Source of the DNA: Watersipora subatra
Lineage: Eukaryota; Bryozoa; Gymnolaemata; Cheilostomatida; Watersiporidae
NCBI RefSeq assembly: GCF_963576615.1
Contig: NC_088708.1
Span: 30,635,191-30,699,190 of the forward strand
DNA: 64,000 nt
Reading direction: 5' to 3'
Shown: positions 11,805 to 26,700 of the stretch, piece by piece
How the letters are laid out: every line of letters begins with the position of its first letter
Numbering within the stretch: the stretch's first letter is position 1
Program-made: the position numbers and the translations under genes
Notes under the pieces: model-generated
The model's input: only the letters and a program-made list of their open reading frames with translations
Told to the model about the DNA's origin: nothing
The model's database searches: none

Positions 11805-12954
11805 CTAACTTGATTTCTTGACAACGAGAGGTCCTATATTGTCCCCAGTTCGTAAATTGTATAAGTTGTGGGCTCCGTCACAAAGTGGAAACTAAAACAC
11901 AAATCATCACTGATGTAGAAATGTAGCCTACGGTATCATAAGACAAACTGATGCATGCAGCAGGATGTGTGCAGGACAGAGACAATTGTATATCCAACAG
12001 AATTTATTAAGACATGAATACTGATGGTCCTGAATACCATTACACTAAACAGACTAAAATCTATCCAGCAATCATGGAACATTGCCTATGTATAGGGCAT
12101 AGAAGACAAATATTAGCAAATTATCACTGTACCATCATATAGTTATATATTTATTAAATGACCTGAGAGCTTCCGCAGTCTCCCTTTTGAAGAAAGGAAA
12201 ACTTCAATAACAACGTGAATAGCAACATACAAAGAAGATAATCATTATGGAGTACTGGCTTTGGTGCAACTCGAGCTAAAAACCCTAAAGGTTATGCTTG
12301 CTGTGACAGTTTCTTGTCATTTTATTTTCAAATTTGCAAAAGAAAGTAAGCTGTAGGAATCTACATTGCATTTGCTGCAGATCAAGCTGTGTTTTTATAG
12401 ATGAAAAATCCACAAAAAGTCAAGTGTCTACAAGTCACACGGTTTTTCCCAATTTCTGTTATTCACTTTGATTGCTGTATTCATTTTGCAGATAAATGCA
12501 AAAAAGAGAGATGTAAATAATCATACCTTCATAGAACGCCAGCAGCGGCAGTAGCTGACTTGGTCTGCTGTCATGTCCTCAATATCCACAGTGTCTACAA
12601 CTTTACCTTGACCCTTCTTCACTGAAGGGTTTATGGTATGTGTTGGTCTGATCTGTCTGTAAGTAACGTAACTTATTCCACCCACAGCTCCCATGAATGG
12701 CACCAACTTCAACCAATCGCTAACTGTTAAATAAGCAAAACAATAACTAGTGGGAAGGCCAGTATTTATAGTTAATTGGTCAGCATAAACAATGTGACTT
12801 CAGGATTATAAAACTATGGAAAATGCACCAGAACTAAAAATGGACGGTTCAGCTTACATGACAACGAGAACCATCCTAAGAAAGTGTCAGGAATGGGTAA
12901 CTTCTTCAAATAGTCTGCCAGAGAATCTTTAACTAATCCAGAAGCAAACTGCAT
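11805..12954 (-). CDS. CISD2: CDGSH iron-sulfur domain protein, CISD2/CISD1-like (complete, 3 exons)
   Basis: Exons on the minus strand: 12858-12954 (ATG at 12952-12954), 12527-12723 and 11805-11891 (stop at 11805-11807), giving 126 residues. Residues 1-33 (LADYLKKLPIPDTF) match the CISD2 N-terminus LPAYLKRLPVPESI. A single hydrophobic segment follows (LVPFMGAVGGISYVTY, about residues 38-53), as in the outer-mitochondrial or ER membrane anchor. The cluster motif is complete across the exon 2/3 junction: CRCWRSMKFPLCDGAH, with the three Cys and one His that bind the 2Fe-2S cluster, then TGDNIGPLVVKK. CISD proteins are known to hold a redox-active, transferable 2Fe-2S cluster facing the cytosol, and CISD2 acts in ER-mitochondria calcium handling and autophagy. 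The N-terminus favours CISD2 over CISD1; invertebrates often have a single gene for both. Confidence 0.95.
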
Positions 12955-14760
12955 ATTGTCTTATCCTGCAAATAAACTTAAGATTTACTTTAGATTTTAA
13001 TCAACCATAGCGCAACAAAAATGACTAGCTTACTACATAATCAGTAGGATAGTAGAACTTATGAACAAAAACAGAAAGAATAGCGCAGAGTCACATTGTT
13101 CAACTATGAATAATATTGTAAAAACATCCAACAAGTGAATAACAATAATATATTAGAATTATTCCATATAGGTCGCGTCTGTTTTGTGTGATTTCATCCT
13201 AATAATTGGCTATTGTTCCAATACTATGTAAAAAAACGGTACTATATTTCATAATGATTTATACAAGTACATATGAAAGCAAATATTTTAGATATTCGAA
13301 GTCTGGCTTGACGATATGAGCCAGTTATGACCAATTTCACACACAATTACAAATTGGTAGTTTAAATTTTGTTTGCATAAACGCAAATTACTTTTGGCGT
13401 TATACTGCCTTGTATAGCATGCTCATTGAGGTTATATAAGCCCTCATTTAAACAAAATAATCGAGTGATACGTCTATATCCGAATTTTGCCGGCAATATA
13501 TCACACACAATCATCTAGGGATATGATAACAGTAGCATTGATTATTGACTACTATAAGATAACAAGTTATGTTTTAAACTAGCCGGTCAAACTTATAATT
13601 AAAACAAGAATAATGACATGGTAATAAGCGATAATCCCGTTAAGAGTAATTCTGGAGCTTTACAGCAATTGCACTTCATGATCAGCATTAGCCTGTTTTC
13701 TAGCATTAAAATCCATAGAAGCTGTTGCATACTCAAGTGGATCTCAAATAAATAGCTCGAATCATGTCCTAATTCGTAGTTTGTTACCAATGTCAAGGTC
13801 ATCGAGACCAAAGTAATTTGGCTTTTAAGAGTTGTTTGCTTAAAGGTATGACAACTCCCCTATTATCTATATACCGTTTCAAGCTCAGTTCGCAATGTAA
13901 ATTACGTTTTTAGGGAGTGTCACTCGTCAACGATAATTATAGATGTTTACAAGTTTCGCTGAATGTTTTGATTTGAATGTCTGATGTTTGAAAATGTTTG
14001 ATTGTCTCATCTGCTCTGTTCACTACTCTCAGTGACATACCCTAGCTGCAAACAGTCTGCGCTAATAGAATCTAGTCTCAAAACTACAGTAGTTTCTTCA
14101 TTATTGATGAGAATTTGCCATCTATTAAAAAGGAAACAGCCATAACAGAAGCCATACACAGGCATAGCATTACAACATACAAGTTGAGTTGTAGTCCGAC
14201 TTTATAATAAGGGCCAACAAATGGAACGCAGTAGAACACTCGTTTATTTCAGAACAAGTGTATCTTTGCCTTGCTACATGAGAAATAACAATTGTAAATA
14301 ATAAACTTAGTGGCAATAACTTTTTTATGACTTTAAAATTATAGCAATCAATGAAAAAAGTGACGATAAAGAAGTATGTAAATGGAGAGAGCAGTGAGCA
14401 TGTACATGTAACACGTGCTACTGTGCATGCAAACATGCCAAGAAACTTTAATCTATCCAATCAGAATTATGCAAAAATGCAAGTACAACGCTGGTCTCAT
14501 ATTTATCATTTTCAAATATCCAAATGCTAAAGGAGTATTAAATCAGTGAAATAAGCTAGGAGTCCATCAAACAATTTTAGATAGATACCAAGCGAAAAGT
14601 GATTTTACAGTTAATGTTAAAGCTCTATTAATGTTACCAAACATTGTATTCTGACACAGTCATTTGAAGTTTTAAGCAAACCAAACAAATAACAATAACC
14701 TAAAAACAATAAAAAAATTATTGGCTAATCAGTTCATAAACTTTTTAAAAAGTTCAAAGT
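12955..14760. other. Intergenic region between CISD 5' end and ABCD 3' end
   Basis: Both flanking genes are on the minus strand, so this holds the CISD promoter (near 12960-13200) and the ABCD 3' UTR (below 14761). I see no TATA-like element that I would defend and no coding similarity. An open frame at 14170-14460 (minus) has no recognisable motif and is not called. Confidence 0.5.
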
Positions 14761-17700
14761 TCAATCACTCTCAGATGATAGTTCAAGCTCTGAGAGGTTT
14801 GGAATGCTCTCAACATGAAGAAGCCTAGAATCCTCCCCAAGCAGGTTGCAGAGCTCCTTCAGCCGACGGTGCATTTCTGGTACGCCTGCCAGCTGTGCCT
14901 CCAACTGATGCTTTTCCTCATTTAGACTCACCCGCTTAGCCGTGTCAAGCTCTTCCAGCCGCCAGCCGCCTTCACCGTCAAATTGCAGCAGGTGTGTGTG
15001 AAATTTCCTGCAATTTTCAATGGCGGGTTCATTTGAATAGATTATTACGGTGCATGATTTTATATAATTTAATTCAGACAGCTTTACAAACATCTACACA
15101 TGGAACGCTATAAGACTTTTTCAAATGCGTGCTTACAAAGAGTGAGATGTTAAGCCCTAAAAAGCTCTTGATTATTTTGAGCTATGCAATATTCCACAAT
15201 CTCCAGCCTTTTTTAACGAGCCAAAAATATATGGCTTGTGATAACAGATAAGCAAGCAAATACATAACATCAAGACACGCACTAGACGAATAATAAAGGT
15301 AGAAATAAGCTAAGAGTAATGCTAAGCACTACCATAGAGACGGTCTGTGAGTGATAGTGAGCAGGGTGATCCCCAAGTCTTTTGCAGACTGATAGATCTT
15401 CCCCTCTACATCTATGGAAACAGCACTTGTGCACTCGTCTAACAGGGCATACTGAGGTTTGTGGTAAAAAAGTCGTGACATCCCGATACGCTGCTTTTCA
15501 CCACCAGAGAGCACATCATGCCAATCTGATGTGGAGTCCCAACCTGCGGACACACATATGTACATTGGTTAACTATCGGGCAATATGCTTGGACTAAAAT
15601 GCCCACTGCTTATTAACACAGCTAAAAACGCGATGTGAATCTGCGCAGAGCTGACGCAGCAGCAGATGAACAGTGAAATTAATTTTATTTAGCAGCACAT
15701 GAGCACTCTGGCTTTATACTTGCAAGTGAATCTGTTTTAAAAATATATCCCAAGTGCCTTGATAAAAATATAACATGTCTTGAAACGTAAAAAAAATATT
15801 TGAAATTAAATATTCAAATTATAATAAAAGTTTCAAAACATAAACAGTCATGTTTTGCACGGCTGTTTCATTTTTAATGTACTTCTGTTGCAAGTTCAGC
15901 CACTTATGCAATTCCGTAATCTTCCGTGGTGCATGCAGGTTTCACACGTCTCCGAGCTACTCACAAGCTTGTACCAAGTAGACTAATGCCATAGGATGTA
16001 ATACTTTTATCAAGTTTCCATACAGTGATAGTGTAGCGACACATGGGTGGGCCAAAGCTGAAGCGCTACCCTGCGCCGACAAGCAGATCCTGTTTCCATA
16101 GGGCACTGTAGTAGAGCCATAGTTGTGCAATGCCGTATGTCAAGGTTGCATACATAAATACCTATTTATTTCCTATACAGACGCTTCCCAACCTACAAAC
16201 GAGTTACGTTCCGAACGATTGTTCGTAAGGTGAATTTGTTCGTAAGTTGCTTCAGTGCTATATTTTGTATTATAATTTATGTTCAAGGCTTATATAAGTA
16301 TATTGAAGGTTTATATAAGTATGTTTAAGGCTTGTATAATTAACCTGTATTGGTTTGTACTGAAAAAAATATTTAACAAAATGAAGATAATACTTTGGTG
16401 GACGCCGGGCCATGCCACTGCATTTCTTATTTATTGTATGTCTTGTCCTTTTTATTATATTGTTGTTTTAATCGTTATGCTATCACTTATTGTTGTTGTC
16501 TTATTTTTGTATGTGTTGTCCGTTTATTATATCGTTGTTTCACTCGTTATGCTATTGTTATATCTGATATACTGTCATAACACTATCACTTATCGTCACT
16601 TATATTGTTGTCATACCAACGCAATAGCGGTCCTATTTATTCACCTTGTTAGCCGGTGTTCTTACCGTTTGCCGTTAGCCGGAATGGTTGATATTATTGT
16701 ATATAAATGAGTGCGCTCATTTAGTTGAGCAGAGCAGATAGCCGTACGCTCCTCGGCTAGTGAAATTTCCTTCGCTAATTAAAAGCTGAATGAAACTACA
16801 CGCACTCTCTTCTCTTTATTTATTAGTATAGATCATGCCAAGTAAAGGCCGGCAAATCCCTATACAATATGTATGTAAAGTTCAAACAAAGTTCAAACAA
16901 ATAACTTGAAAGTTATTCGAGTTACGAACAACAGTATGTTCGTATGTACCGTTGTTCGTAACTCAAATGTTCGTAAGTAGGGAATCGTCTGTATATATAA
17001 ATTCTACCTATATATTTAATACACCTAGTTGTATCTTAAAGACATGCATACGTGCAAGTGCAAAGCTGTTGGTCACTAAGGCCGTTTCCATGGTACAAAG
17101 ATGGCGCATCACACGGGTGTTTCATTTCCAAAACGCAACACTGAATCATGACCGAATGAGAGCAACACGCCGTTTCCATGACAGCATGGCAGCATCAAAT
17201 GGGGTGTGTCATATGGGGGTGTGTCAATAGGGGCGCATCAATAGGGGGCGTGTCATATGGGGGTGAGTCATATGGGGGTGAGTCATATGGGGGTGTGTCA
17301 TATGAGGGTGTGTCATATGAGGGTGTGTCATATGGATGTGTGTCATATGGGGGTGTGTCATATGGTGGTGTGTCATATGGGTGTGTGTCATATGGGTGTG
17401 TGTCATATGGGTGTGTGTCATATGGGTGTGTGTCATATGAGGGTGTGTTATATGGGGGTGTGTTATATGAGGGTGTGTTATATGGGGGTGTGTTATATGG
17501 GGGTGTGTTATATGGGGGTGTGTCATATGGGGGTGTGTCAGATGGGGGTGTGTCATATGGGGGTGTGTCATATGGGGGTGTGTCATATGGGAGTGTGTCA
17601 TATGGTGGCGTGTCATATGGTGGTGTGTCATATGGGTGTGTGTCATATGAGGGTGTGTTATATGGGGGTGTGTTATATGGGGGTGTGTTATATGGGGGTG

Positions 17701-20700
17701 TGTCACATGGGGGTGTGTCATATGGGGGTGTGTCACTGTGCTATTACTATGGAAACTTCGTATTTACCTCCTTCCCGAGTCACAATAGTGTTGAGGTCTA
17801 CAATATCCAGGATGGCTACGAGGTGCTCATCAGTCAGTCGCTTCGCTCTCATCTCCTCAACAGTGTCTGGATATATAACCTGGTCTCTGAGAGTCCCGAG
17901 GGTCAGGTATGGTCTACAAGACAACACAGACATGTATTTGTATAATATCAAATTTGTGTCAGCAGAGCTTACAGCAAATGTCATTATTGACGGCGACATG
18001 ACACCGTAACTGTACTACAGTAATCTCACTTATCACGGTAATCGGGCCTGGGGCTTCTCTGGATAGGTTAAAACCCGCAAAACAAATACATCTACTAATA
18101 AACACATATTCAATAAAGTCACTTTTTCATTAATCGTAAGCATTTTTCCCTTTTACGTAAGTACAAAAGACAATTCTGAAGATCGCAGGTTTTTAAAAAA
18201 CAAGATAAAGGGTGTCGCAAGCGCATTGCACTTTCAAACTTCACAAGACGTAACAGGCAAACAGCGAACTACGACGGCCAACAGCAAACTATGCTTGTGG
18301 AGGGATCTCACTGCGTCAGAATATGAAAAAGATTTATAAATTTTCTGTATTTAATTCTCTGTATTTTCATAAAATTTTGTTAATTTTAAATTGTTTAATG
18401 AACTATTTTTACTCTGCAAGGTACTGAAGCTACGAAAGATGAACTGCGAGGTAGTGAGAAATTACTGTACGTACTTCTGGGGAATGTAGAAGAGACTAGC
18501 ATTAGTAGGCTTGTAGAGTTTGCCCGCGTAGATTGGCCAGAGACCACTGAGGATGCGAAACATGGAGCTTTTGCCACAACCATTCGGACCAGATATGAGG
18601 AGGTGAGTCCCATGCCGTATCTACAAGCCAATTATTTGTGTAAGCAGCTAGAACCAGCCAACTCAAGTAAGTTAAGCTTTTGGCTGATCAAAAAGTTGAA
18701 CCTATCACAAAAACTGAAACAGTATGAACACTCAAAAGCTTTTTATTTTAATTACAAAGACAGCAATACAATTAAAAAAGTAAATTCATTAACTGTCATC
18801 ATGAAATTTAAATTTTTATAAGTTTATAATTCAAATTTTCTATAAGTTTTAATTTTGTTTATACGCAGACAGTGTTCTGCAGTAGTCAATCTTATTTCAG
18901 TAGTTATTTAATCAGGTTACTTGATATTTTGCTGAGACACTATACATAAATAAACTTAGTTATATTCCAAGGACAGATCGATGTTGTCCATTTTATTGAT
19001 CTGGTGACAACAACGTTAAAAGTTAAAATAATGTGGAGTTGTCCACTCATGAGATAATTTTGGCAAAATTTAGAATGATTTTAATAAAAACCTCATGATT
19101 GGACCTCTATAGTAATTCCCAAACATCATGAGATACAGGCGCAAAATCAACAACGCATGATCAAATTCTCCTTATACCATAAAAATAGACAATGACAAAC
19201 TATTTGCACCCAAATAAAACCAAACCAAAAAGACTACCTGTGAAGAACAAATTTTATTGCACGACTCAAACGCACAGACACGAGTTAGAATCATGGAGAT
19301 TCTCGTGTGAAATGTACAACATAATTGACTACCTTTGTTAAACAAAACCACACACTACAACTGTTATCTTCCTTTGCAACAAATCTATGTTCAAATGTGA
19401 AATAGTCGTGGTGGCCTGTATCATTGCTCCCTCTATCCACTGTATCCATGTTGTACTGGTTTGTTTACAGGTGAGCAAAAAGGACTGGCCTGAATGCTTA
19501 CCAGTGGATAATAACAGTGGAAAATGGAGATAAAACCTGTTCATACCATTCCAGCGATAATGCATTATAAGGTTTAATAATTGCCCATAAATTAGCAGCT
19601 AACATTGATCTCTAGAGGAGACATGTAATTTACTACAGATATTCCCATGAGGCTCACTGGAAGAGTCATTTGCCTAACAATTGAAGCTTGTTTTTAGTTT
19701 TAAGGTCTCCATTTTTGGCAGATTGCAGGTGTACTAACACCATTAAAACCACTGCGGTGTTAGTGATAAAGAGGAAATGGCAAGACTGAAGTGACGCTAA
19801 CAGAAGAACCATTTTTCACAACTAGCTCATCACGATTTCAATTTTTAGTATAAAAACCAGCCAATGAGTTTAGTTGCTGATTATGCACCATATTCGACAC
19901 GGAACTTTAAATTTACAAAAAGGTTTGTAGTGTATCCTGTAAATAAATTAATGGTTGAATAGATTTATAATAGATGTAACCCCATAGATTATGTTCCGTA
20001 GCTTTGTTGTTTTTTGTCGACAGCTGACATCCAGACTATCATATGCATGTATGTAGTCAAATTTAGACAGTAGGTAAAAGCAATGCATAAGTGCTACAAA
20101 GCTGCTGTTAGAGCCAGATTTTATGCTTTTCATAAGCTGTCTCATAGATTGCAAGTACATCATGATAATATTATGCGATGTTAATCCAAAAACTATATCC
20201 TTAGATTGTACTTAAAAACTTTTTCTGAAAAGTTCTCAACTTAATTGTTTTAGCTGTTCCACCTGTTTACTATTTTTAAATAGTTGCATAACTTCACGTG
20301 TATAATATGCGTGTGAACAAAAACAATATACAGTACATCAAGTGTCTTGCAGTCTTCGTTGTGTCATATTCACAACTGACTATGATAAACTAGATGTCAC
20401 ACTAGGGAATGTTCTCATCTTTTTCAGCATATCTGCAGTAAACTATCCCAGTACAGTGTTATGAACCACCTTCGATCTGGTTTGGCTGAATCAACCCTCA
20501 GAACTCTTGTTGACTACGGGGGATGATGAAGTACACTTACCTCTACTGAAAGCTTAGGCACAATGATATCTCCAGTAGGAGTTACGATGGGAACGTCTTC
20601 AAGGACAAATGTGGAATCATCGGTGTCAATGACCATACCTGAAGTAAGTTAGTATGTAACTCAGTACCAGTTACTAGTACTACTAACAGTTACTAGTACT

Positions 20701-23700
20701 GCTAACAGTTACTACAACCGCAAAGGACTAGAGTCACTCGCTATGAACCCTGCAATGACTCCTTCTAAACACTATAACTATGAAAGAGTAGAGACTACCT
20801 TAAATAGTTACAGGTGATGTAGTTACTACTAGTCACCGTGATTGTGGGTGACTAAAGTGATTAACTACTAACCATCAGGTTGTAAAATACCATCTACTAG
20901 TTACTATGAGTGAATACAGTGATGAGCTACGAACCATCAGGCTGTGCAGTAGCCAGTATTCTATCCTTATGTCTCTGGTGACTACGCTTGTGGATGTCTG
21001 GAGAGTGAACAGTGTTCCTGACATAATGAGCCTCAGAGACCTCTTTAAAGACACGAAACATCTGAGACACGCGGGACGTATAGCCTGCCAGCTCCGTGAT
21101 CTATAATATCATAGCTTTGGTGCACTCGAGATTAAAAAAGGAATTAGCACCTTTTAAAAAGTCATGATTCTAAAAAGAGCTGATGAAATATTCGTTGAAA
21201 GCAGCGATGTGTAAAAGTTAAGCAATAAAGTAGAAACAGGGAGTTATCCATCAATCAAGTTAATGTAGATATGCATAGAATGCTTGAAATATTACACTTT
21301 CAAGATTATATAATACTAAATACTTGTGTTGCCGTATTATCTATTAGTAACAACATCTATGAGTGTAACCATAGACATGTGAAAAGAGCAACACACCTTT
21401 TCGTGCTGTAATAAAGTACACCGCAAACAAGCAACAGATGATGATGACGCAATGATTATACATATAACAAGACTCAACCAATCAACAACATAGACAATAT
21501 ATAGCCTAAGACCTCAATTAAAATAGACACCATTCAAACCTTGCTGAGGTTATATTGCCTTCTGGGAGATGTGTTAATGCGCACGCATATGCGGTTTCCT
21601 CCTTTCAACCGTCTTGACTAAATATACCGTAGAGTCTACCTATAAAGACCGGCTCAAGCACACAATACAAATAGGTGAAGGTCGGCGCAACGACTCATTC
21701 TTTAGTATTAATAACTTCTGTTCGTATGTAGATTTACATGGCACTGATTGTGTGGCGGATACTACGCTAAAGGTAGGACATGAAATGTGAGAGTATAACT
21801 TTGGTCAGGTATGCTTATGATATCTGTACGGATATCAACTTATAAGTTGCACTCCTTTACTGATAGTATTCCGCCTTGGAACCGTGTGTATAGTTAGTGG
21901 GGAGACTATGATGTATAGAATAATTTAAATTACTGCAATATAACCACTTATAAATATATCAAACAATGTTTAGCCCGCAAAGACGCTGTCTGATATCACA
22001 ATGACTCGTATTGGTCAAAGTGAAAAAGTTTGGCCATGTCAAACATGATCACTTGTATCATCTATTCCACACTAGTTTCATATTTATGCTCATATACTTA
22101 GCCACCAGTTTTCCATCAGTACTGAATGTGAAGAAAATCCCGTGTAAACTGGGCTGAACAACCTGTTAATCAAATTAGCTAGTGCTGAGTTACATAGGAC
22201 TCAGGTTCAATTCTCAATCGTTGATATTTATTTTTACGTCCTATTTTTTACATACCAGTAAAGCTTGCAATAGCCATGATTTTTCACTTAGTTACCCAAT
22301 ATACAGATATACAACAAGAAAAGAGTACAATATGAGTACATCCCCAGACTGTTCATTGATCACTTGCCAATCACTTCTTTAACGCACTTAGATAGTAGTT
22401 CAATGAATGAACAAACATCACCAACAACCGTACATAAATATTTATGAAAAGCAAAATTCAAAAATGTTTCATCTTTCAGTCTAGTCATCATGAGACAATG
22501 AGAAGATAACTCCTAATTTTGTACCTTACTATTTTGTTATATCTCAGATAATCGTCTGGCTCGAGCAGTTGGTGACCAGGTCATACATCTTATTATGGTT
22601 ACATTATAAAATATGCTGGAAATCTTGTCAAGAAAACATATTACCATCAACAAGGTAAGCCATTCATAGCAGACTTCATAAAAAGAACCACTGAACTCAG
22701 CTACTAGTCAGGATTAGCTATATTCAACGAGTGTACCGAGCACTAAGGAAGGGAAGTGCCTACGTATCTAACAAGTATTACCTCTTTATAACTAGATATA
22801 ATTCTCTCTATAGCATCGGCAGCACTTGTCAAAAGGTTTCTCGCTGTCGTAAATGACTGCGTTCTGTCAGAGACACCTCCATCTTCATCTTCATCCATAA
22901 GTGTTCCTAAATGGGTATTGCAGGTTGATAGACGGGTGTCAAGGTGGAACAAGTCAATCACAAAAGACATTGCATGTTACTGCTACACATGTCATTGCAA
23001 GGATAATAAATTTCTTTGTGGAAGTTTAACATATTAGTGCAAAATGGTAGATGCTTTTAAGTGCCATATAAGAATTACTTGTATCCGTATTAGTATTACA
23101 TGTAACTGCAACGTACCACACTGCAACACAGAGATTAAAGAGCAATACATGCCACTAAAGAGTTGGTTAGTGTTATCATGCGTGTATTACATTATGCTAC
23201 ACCAATATTATGCTTAATCCTACTGAGATTACACTCAACAATAACATTAGTGCATGGAGAGAGTTTTTTATATATGTAATAAAAAATACAATAACACTAA
23301 AGAACTAAAACATATCTGCAAAGGGATATTACATGTTTTTAAAGAAATATTACATGTTTGTAAATGACTATTACATGTTTGCAAAGTTATATTACATGTG
23401 TATAAAGGAATATTACATATTTGTAAAAGGATATTACATGTTTGTAAAGGAATATTACATGTTTGTAAAGAGATATTACATGTTCGTAAAGGAATATTAC
23501 ATGTTTGTAAAGGCATATTACATGTTTGTAAAGAGATATTACATGTCTGTAAAGAGATATTACATGCTTGTAAAGAAATTTTACATGTTTGTAAAAATAT
23601 ATTGCATGTTTGTAAAGAACTATTACATGTTTGTAAAGGGATATTACATGTTTGTAAAGAGATATTACATGTTTGAAGAGAGATATTACATGCTTGTAAG

Positions 23701-26700
23701 GGATAGTACATATCTGTAAAGGGATATCACATGTTTGTAAAGAGATATTGCATGTTTGTAAAAGGCTATTACTTGCTTGTAAAAAAATATTACATGCTTG
23801 TAAAAATCTATTACATGCTTGTAAAAAGATATCACATGTTTGTAAATGACTAATACATGTTTGCAAAGGAATATTACATGTGTATAATGGAATATTACAT
23901 GTCGGTGAAGAGATATTACATGTTTATAAAAGAATATTACATGTTTGTAAAGAGGTAGTAAATGTTTATAAAGAAATATTACATGTTTTTAAAGGGATAT
24001 TACATGTTTTTAAAAAGATATTACATGTGTATAAAGGACTATTACATATTTGTAAAATGATATTACATGTCGGTAAAGAGATATTACATGTTTATAAAGG
24101 AATATTACATATTTGTAAAGAGATATTACATGTTTGTAAAGAGATATTACATGTCTGTAAAGAGATATTACATGCTTGTAAAAAGATTTTACATGTTTGT
24201 AAAAATATATTGCATGTTTGTAAAGAACTATTACATGTTTGTAAAGGAATATTACATGTCTGTAAAGAGATATTACATGATTGTAAAGAAATTTTACATG
24301 TTTATAAAAATATATTACATGTTTGTAAAGGACTATTACATGTTTGTAAAGGAATATTACATGTTTGTAAAGAGATATTACGTGTTTGTAAAGGGATATT
24401 ACCTGTTTGTAAAGGGATATCACATGTTTGTAAAGAGATATTACGTGTTTGTAAAGGGATATTACCTGTTTGTAAAGGGATATTACATGTCACTGCTTAG
24501 ATATCCATTTTGTATGTAGGCTAATGCTAATAGAGGATATACAAGGACATAACCCATCGGGATATACCGTAACAAACCATGAAGATTTGCACATCGGTAT
24601 GCAAAACCTCGCATATCCATATAACTATGAAGCCAATAGGAAATTTGTCTATTATGTTACAGCCATCTCAGAATCCATTGTCCAGAGTGAAAAGTACAAG
24701 TGAATGAGACATACCATCAGGCTTGATAGCATTCTCTGTTGTGAGTATAGGATATGCTACCATAACAAGGCCAGCGGCACTCCAAACATACTTCATAAGG
24801 AACTGTTCAAACATGATGTACCAGAGTCTTTTAGAGAAAAGCAGCTCCATCTGTTTGGCAAGCGCGGAGAAACTCTCTCGTAGTATCCCTTCCTCTGGCT
24901 AAAAGACAGGTGAATAATTCCCGTTCAATTTTTTGTACTGTTGAGAAATATTATTCGATGAATAAATGTGACTGCAGCGAAAATGGGTTTACTAATAAAA
25001 AGAAGATAGGTATAAGCTAAAATAGAATATAAAAAAGATTCATGCAAGACGATTATGCGCAGGGAGAGTAGGTAAACCCCAGTTTATTATACAGCGCACC
25101 CTCAGGATACGATTACCCTCATATACGACTTTTTCACCTTACGAAGTAGAAAATGATGAGTTTTTCATCTCACCATACAAATCTTTATTTAACCATACGA
25201 ATTCAACAAAACTTTTGCCTGAGTTCAAATTTTGCAGTTGGTGTGCTTATTATGTAAGTAATAATTATAACGACGCCAAAATGTTGTTCGCCGAAAACAT
25301 TATTACAACGCCTGAAAGAGACGTGACTACCGAATTTCTCTGAGTTCAGCAACTTTCATGTGTAAAACGGTAATATCTTCCCTTTAAACCAGTAGCAAAG
25401 TTGGAGTTGCGATCTCTTCAAAGAGATCAGACAGCTGCTTTTAACCTGCTAACAAAATTCCACTTCATAACGAAAACAGCATCATTCGGGCTTCTTGCCG
25501 AATTAGGTTGAAAAATGTTTTAAACAGGTTCGTTAAAAGTTATAGTGACAGCGAAAACAAAAACTGATAGGTGGTAAAATTCTAGTAATAAAAAGTTGAA
25601 ATTCAGTGAAATAGTTAAAAATACATACTACAGCTTAGGTTTAAGTGTGTTTGTTTAGTAATGTTTAATTCACCTCAAACTTATTTGAGGTGAATTCAAA
25701 GTTTATGTTATACATAAATCTGTCTTGAAGGTAAGAACTTCCTACGGTACATTAGAATGTTACATTTTATTGCAGATCATAACCACTAAATACACTGAAT
25801 AAAATTAAGTTACTGCAGGTAACTATAGTTACTAAGGTTAACATACTATTTTGGTACTAATTTTTACAATGTACAGCTCTTATACAAAATTTTGACGATT
25901 TTTACCGCGGGATGTTTGCATTACATAATTACTATGGTTTCTATACCCCTACATACGATTTTTTCACCATATGACGACAACCCTGGAACGGATCAAAACC
26001 GTATCCTGAGGGTGCACTGTAAAGGATGAATGCTGAAACCACCCTGGGCTTACCTTTCGACCATCATAGAATGCAATTTCCTCAGCATTAGCTATCACCC
26101 GAGAGTGCACATAGCGAAGGGATCCTTTGAGTCTGGACTCCTCTGCTACCAAACTGCCAAACCTAGGAGAGAGCGCTCGAAGCAGCTGCAAAAATCATAC
26201 GAAAGATATGTACTACCGTAAATATATTCCTAGCTAATATCTGTCAATTATAATGGGTGAAGTAAAACCGTAAAAAGCTGAGCACTTGAATAGGCCTGAG
26301 TTAAAAACATACACAGTGTAACCATGCTTCGAATCGGTTCAGAGTTGCCCACTGTCGATGAATTCATACCTTACTATTTCAAGATTTAGAGTTGCATTAT
26401 AGATCTGTCTAAGATTCAAGATGTATCCCTTAAAACAAAACTTGGTAAAGCAGACTCGCTTTCGGGTCACGATTCCTTTCCAATTCATGCGCAGTCAACT
26501 AGTTGCACTGAAAAGTAATTATTTTGCCATCCTCGTACGGTACGAGCAATGACCTTGACACCCAACCTTGACATGTGAATATTAATGTAAAGACAAAAGG
26601 TCACACAGAAACAGTAGTGAGAAGCAGTAGAACGTTTTCGTAGCAAAAACCTATGTGGTTGTATGTTGAATTATTTCTACCTCCACCGGGAAGAGCTTAG

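Noticed and set aside
14170-14460. Hydrophobic minus-strand frame between CISD and ABCD
   Set aside because: No motif, no supporting splice context, and composition typical of AT-rich non-coding DNA.
16390-16830. LTR-like signals (TATA-like box and polyadenylation-like string) inside the pogo-like element
   Set aside because: No clear paired ends or target duplication could be defined, so a nested solo LTR is not supported.
17178-17945. Long open frames with [10 protein letters not shown] or THPHMTHPH repeats
   Set aside because: They are translations of a 15-bp minisatellite in an ABCD intron. The period is divisible by three, so several frames stay open on both strands, and one frame runs antisense through exon 8.
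18005-18110. Sequence CAGTAATCTCACTTATCACG resembling a pogo/Tigger terminal repeat
   Set aside because: No matching inverted end was found nearby; at most a truncated fragment.
23268-24519. Open frames with YYMFVK, ILHVCK or ISLYKH repeats
   Set aside because: These are frames through the 20-bp minisatellite, open in several phases on both strands, with no splice or family evidence. The same applies to 53988-54356.
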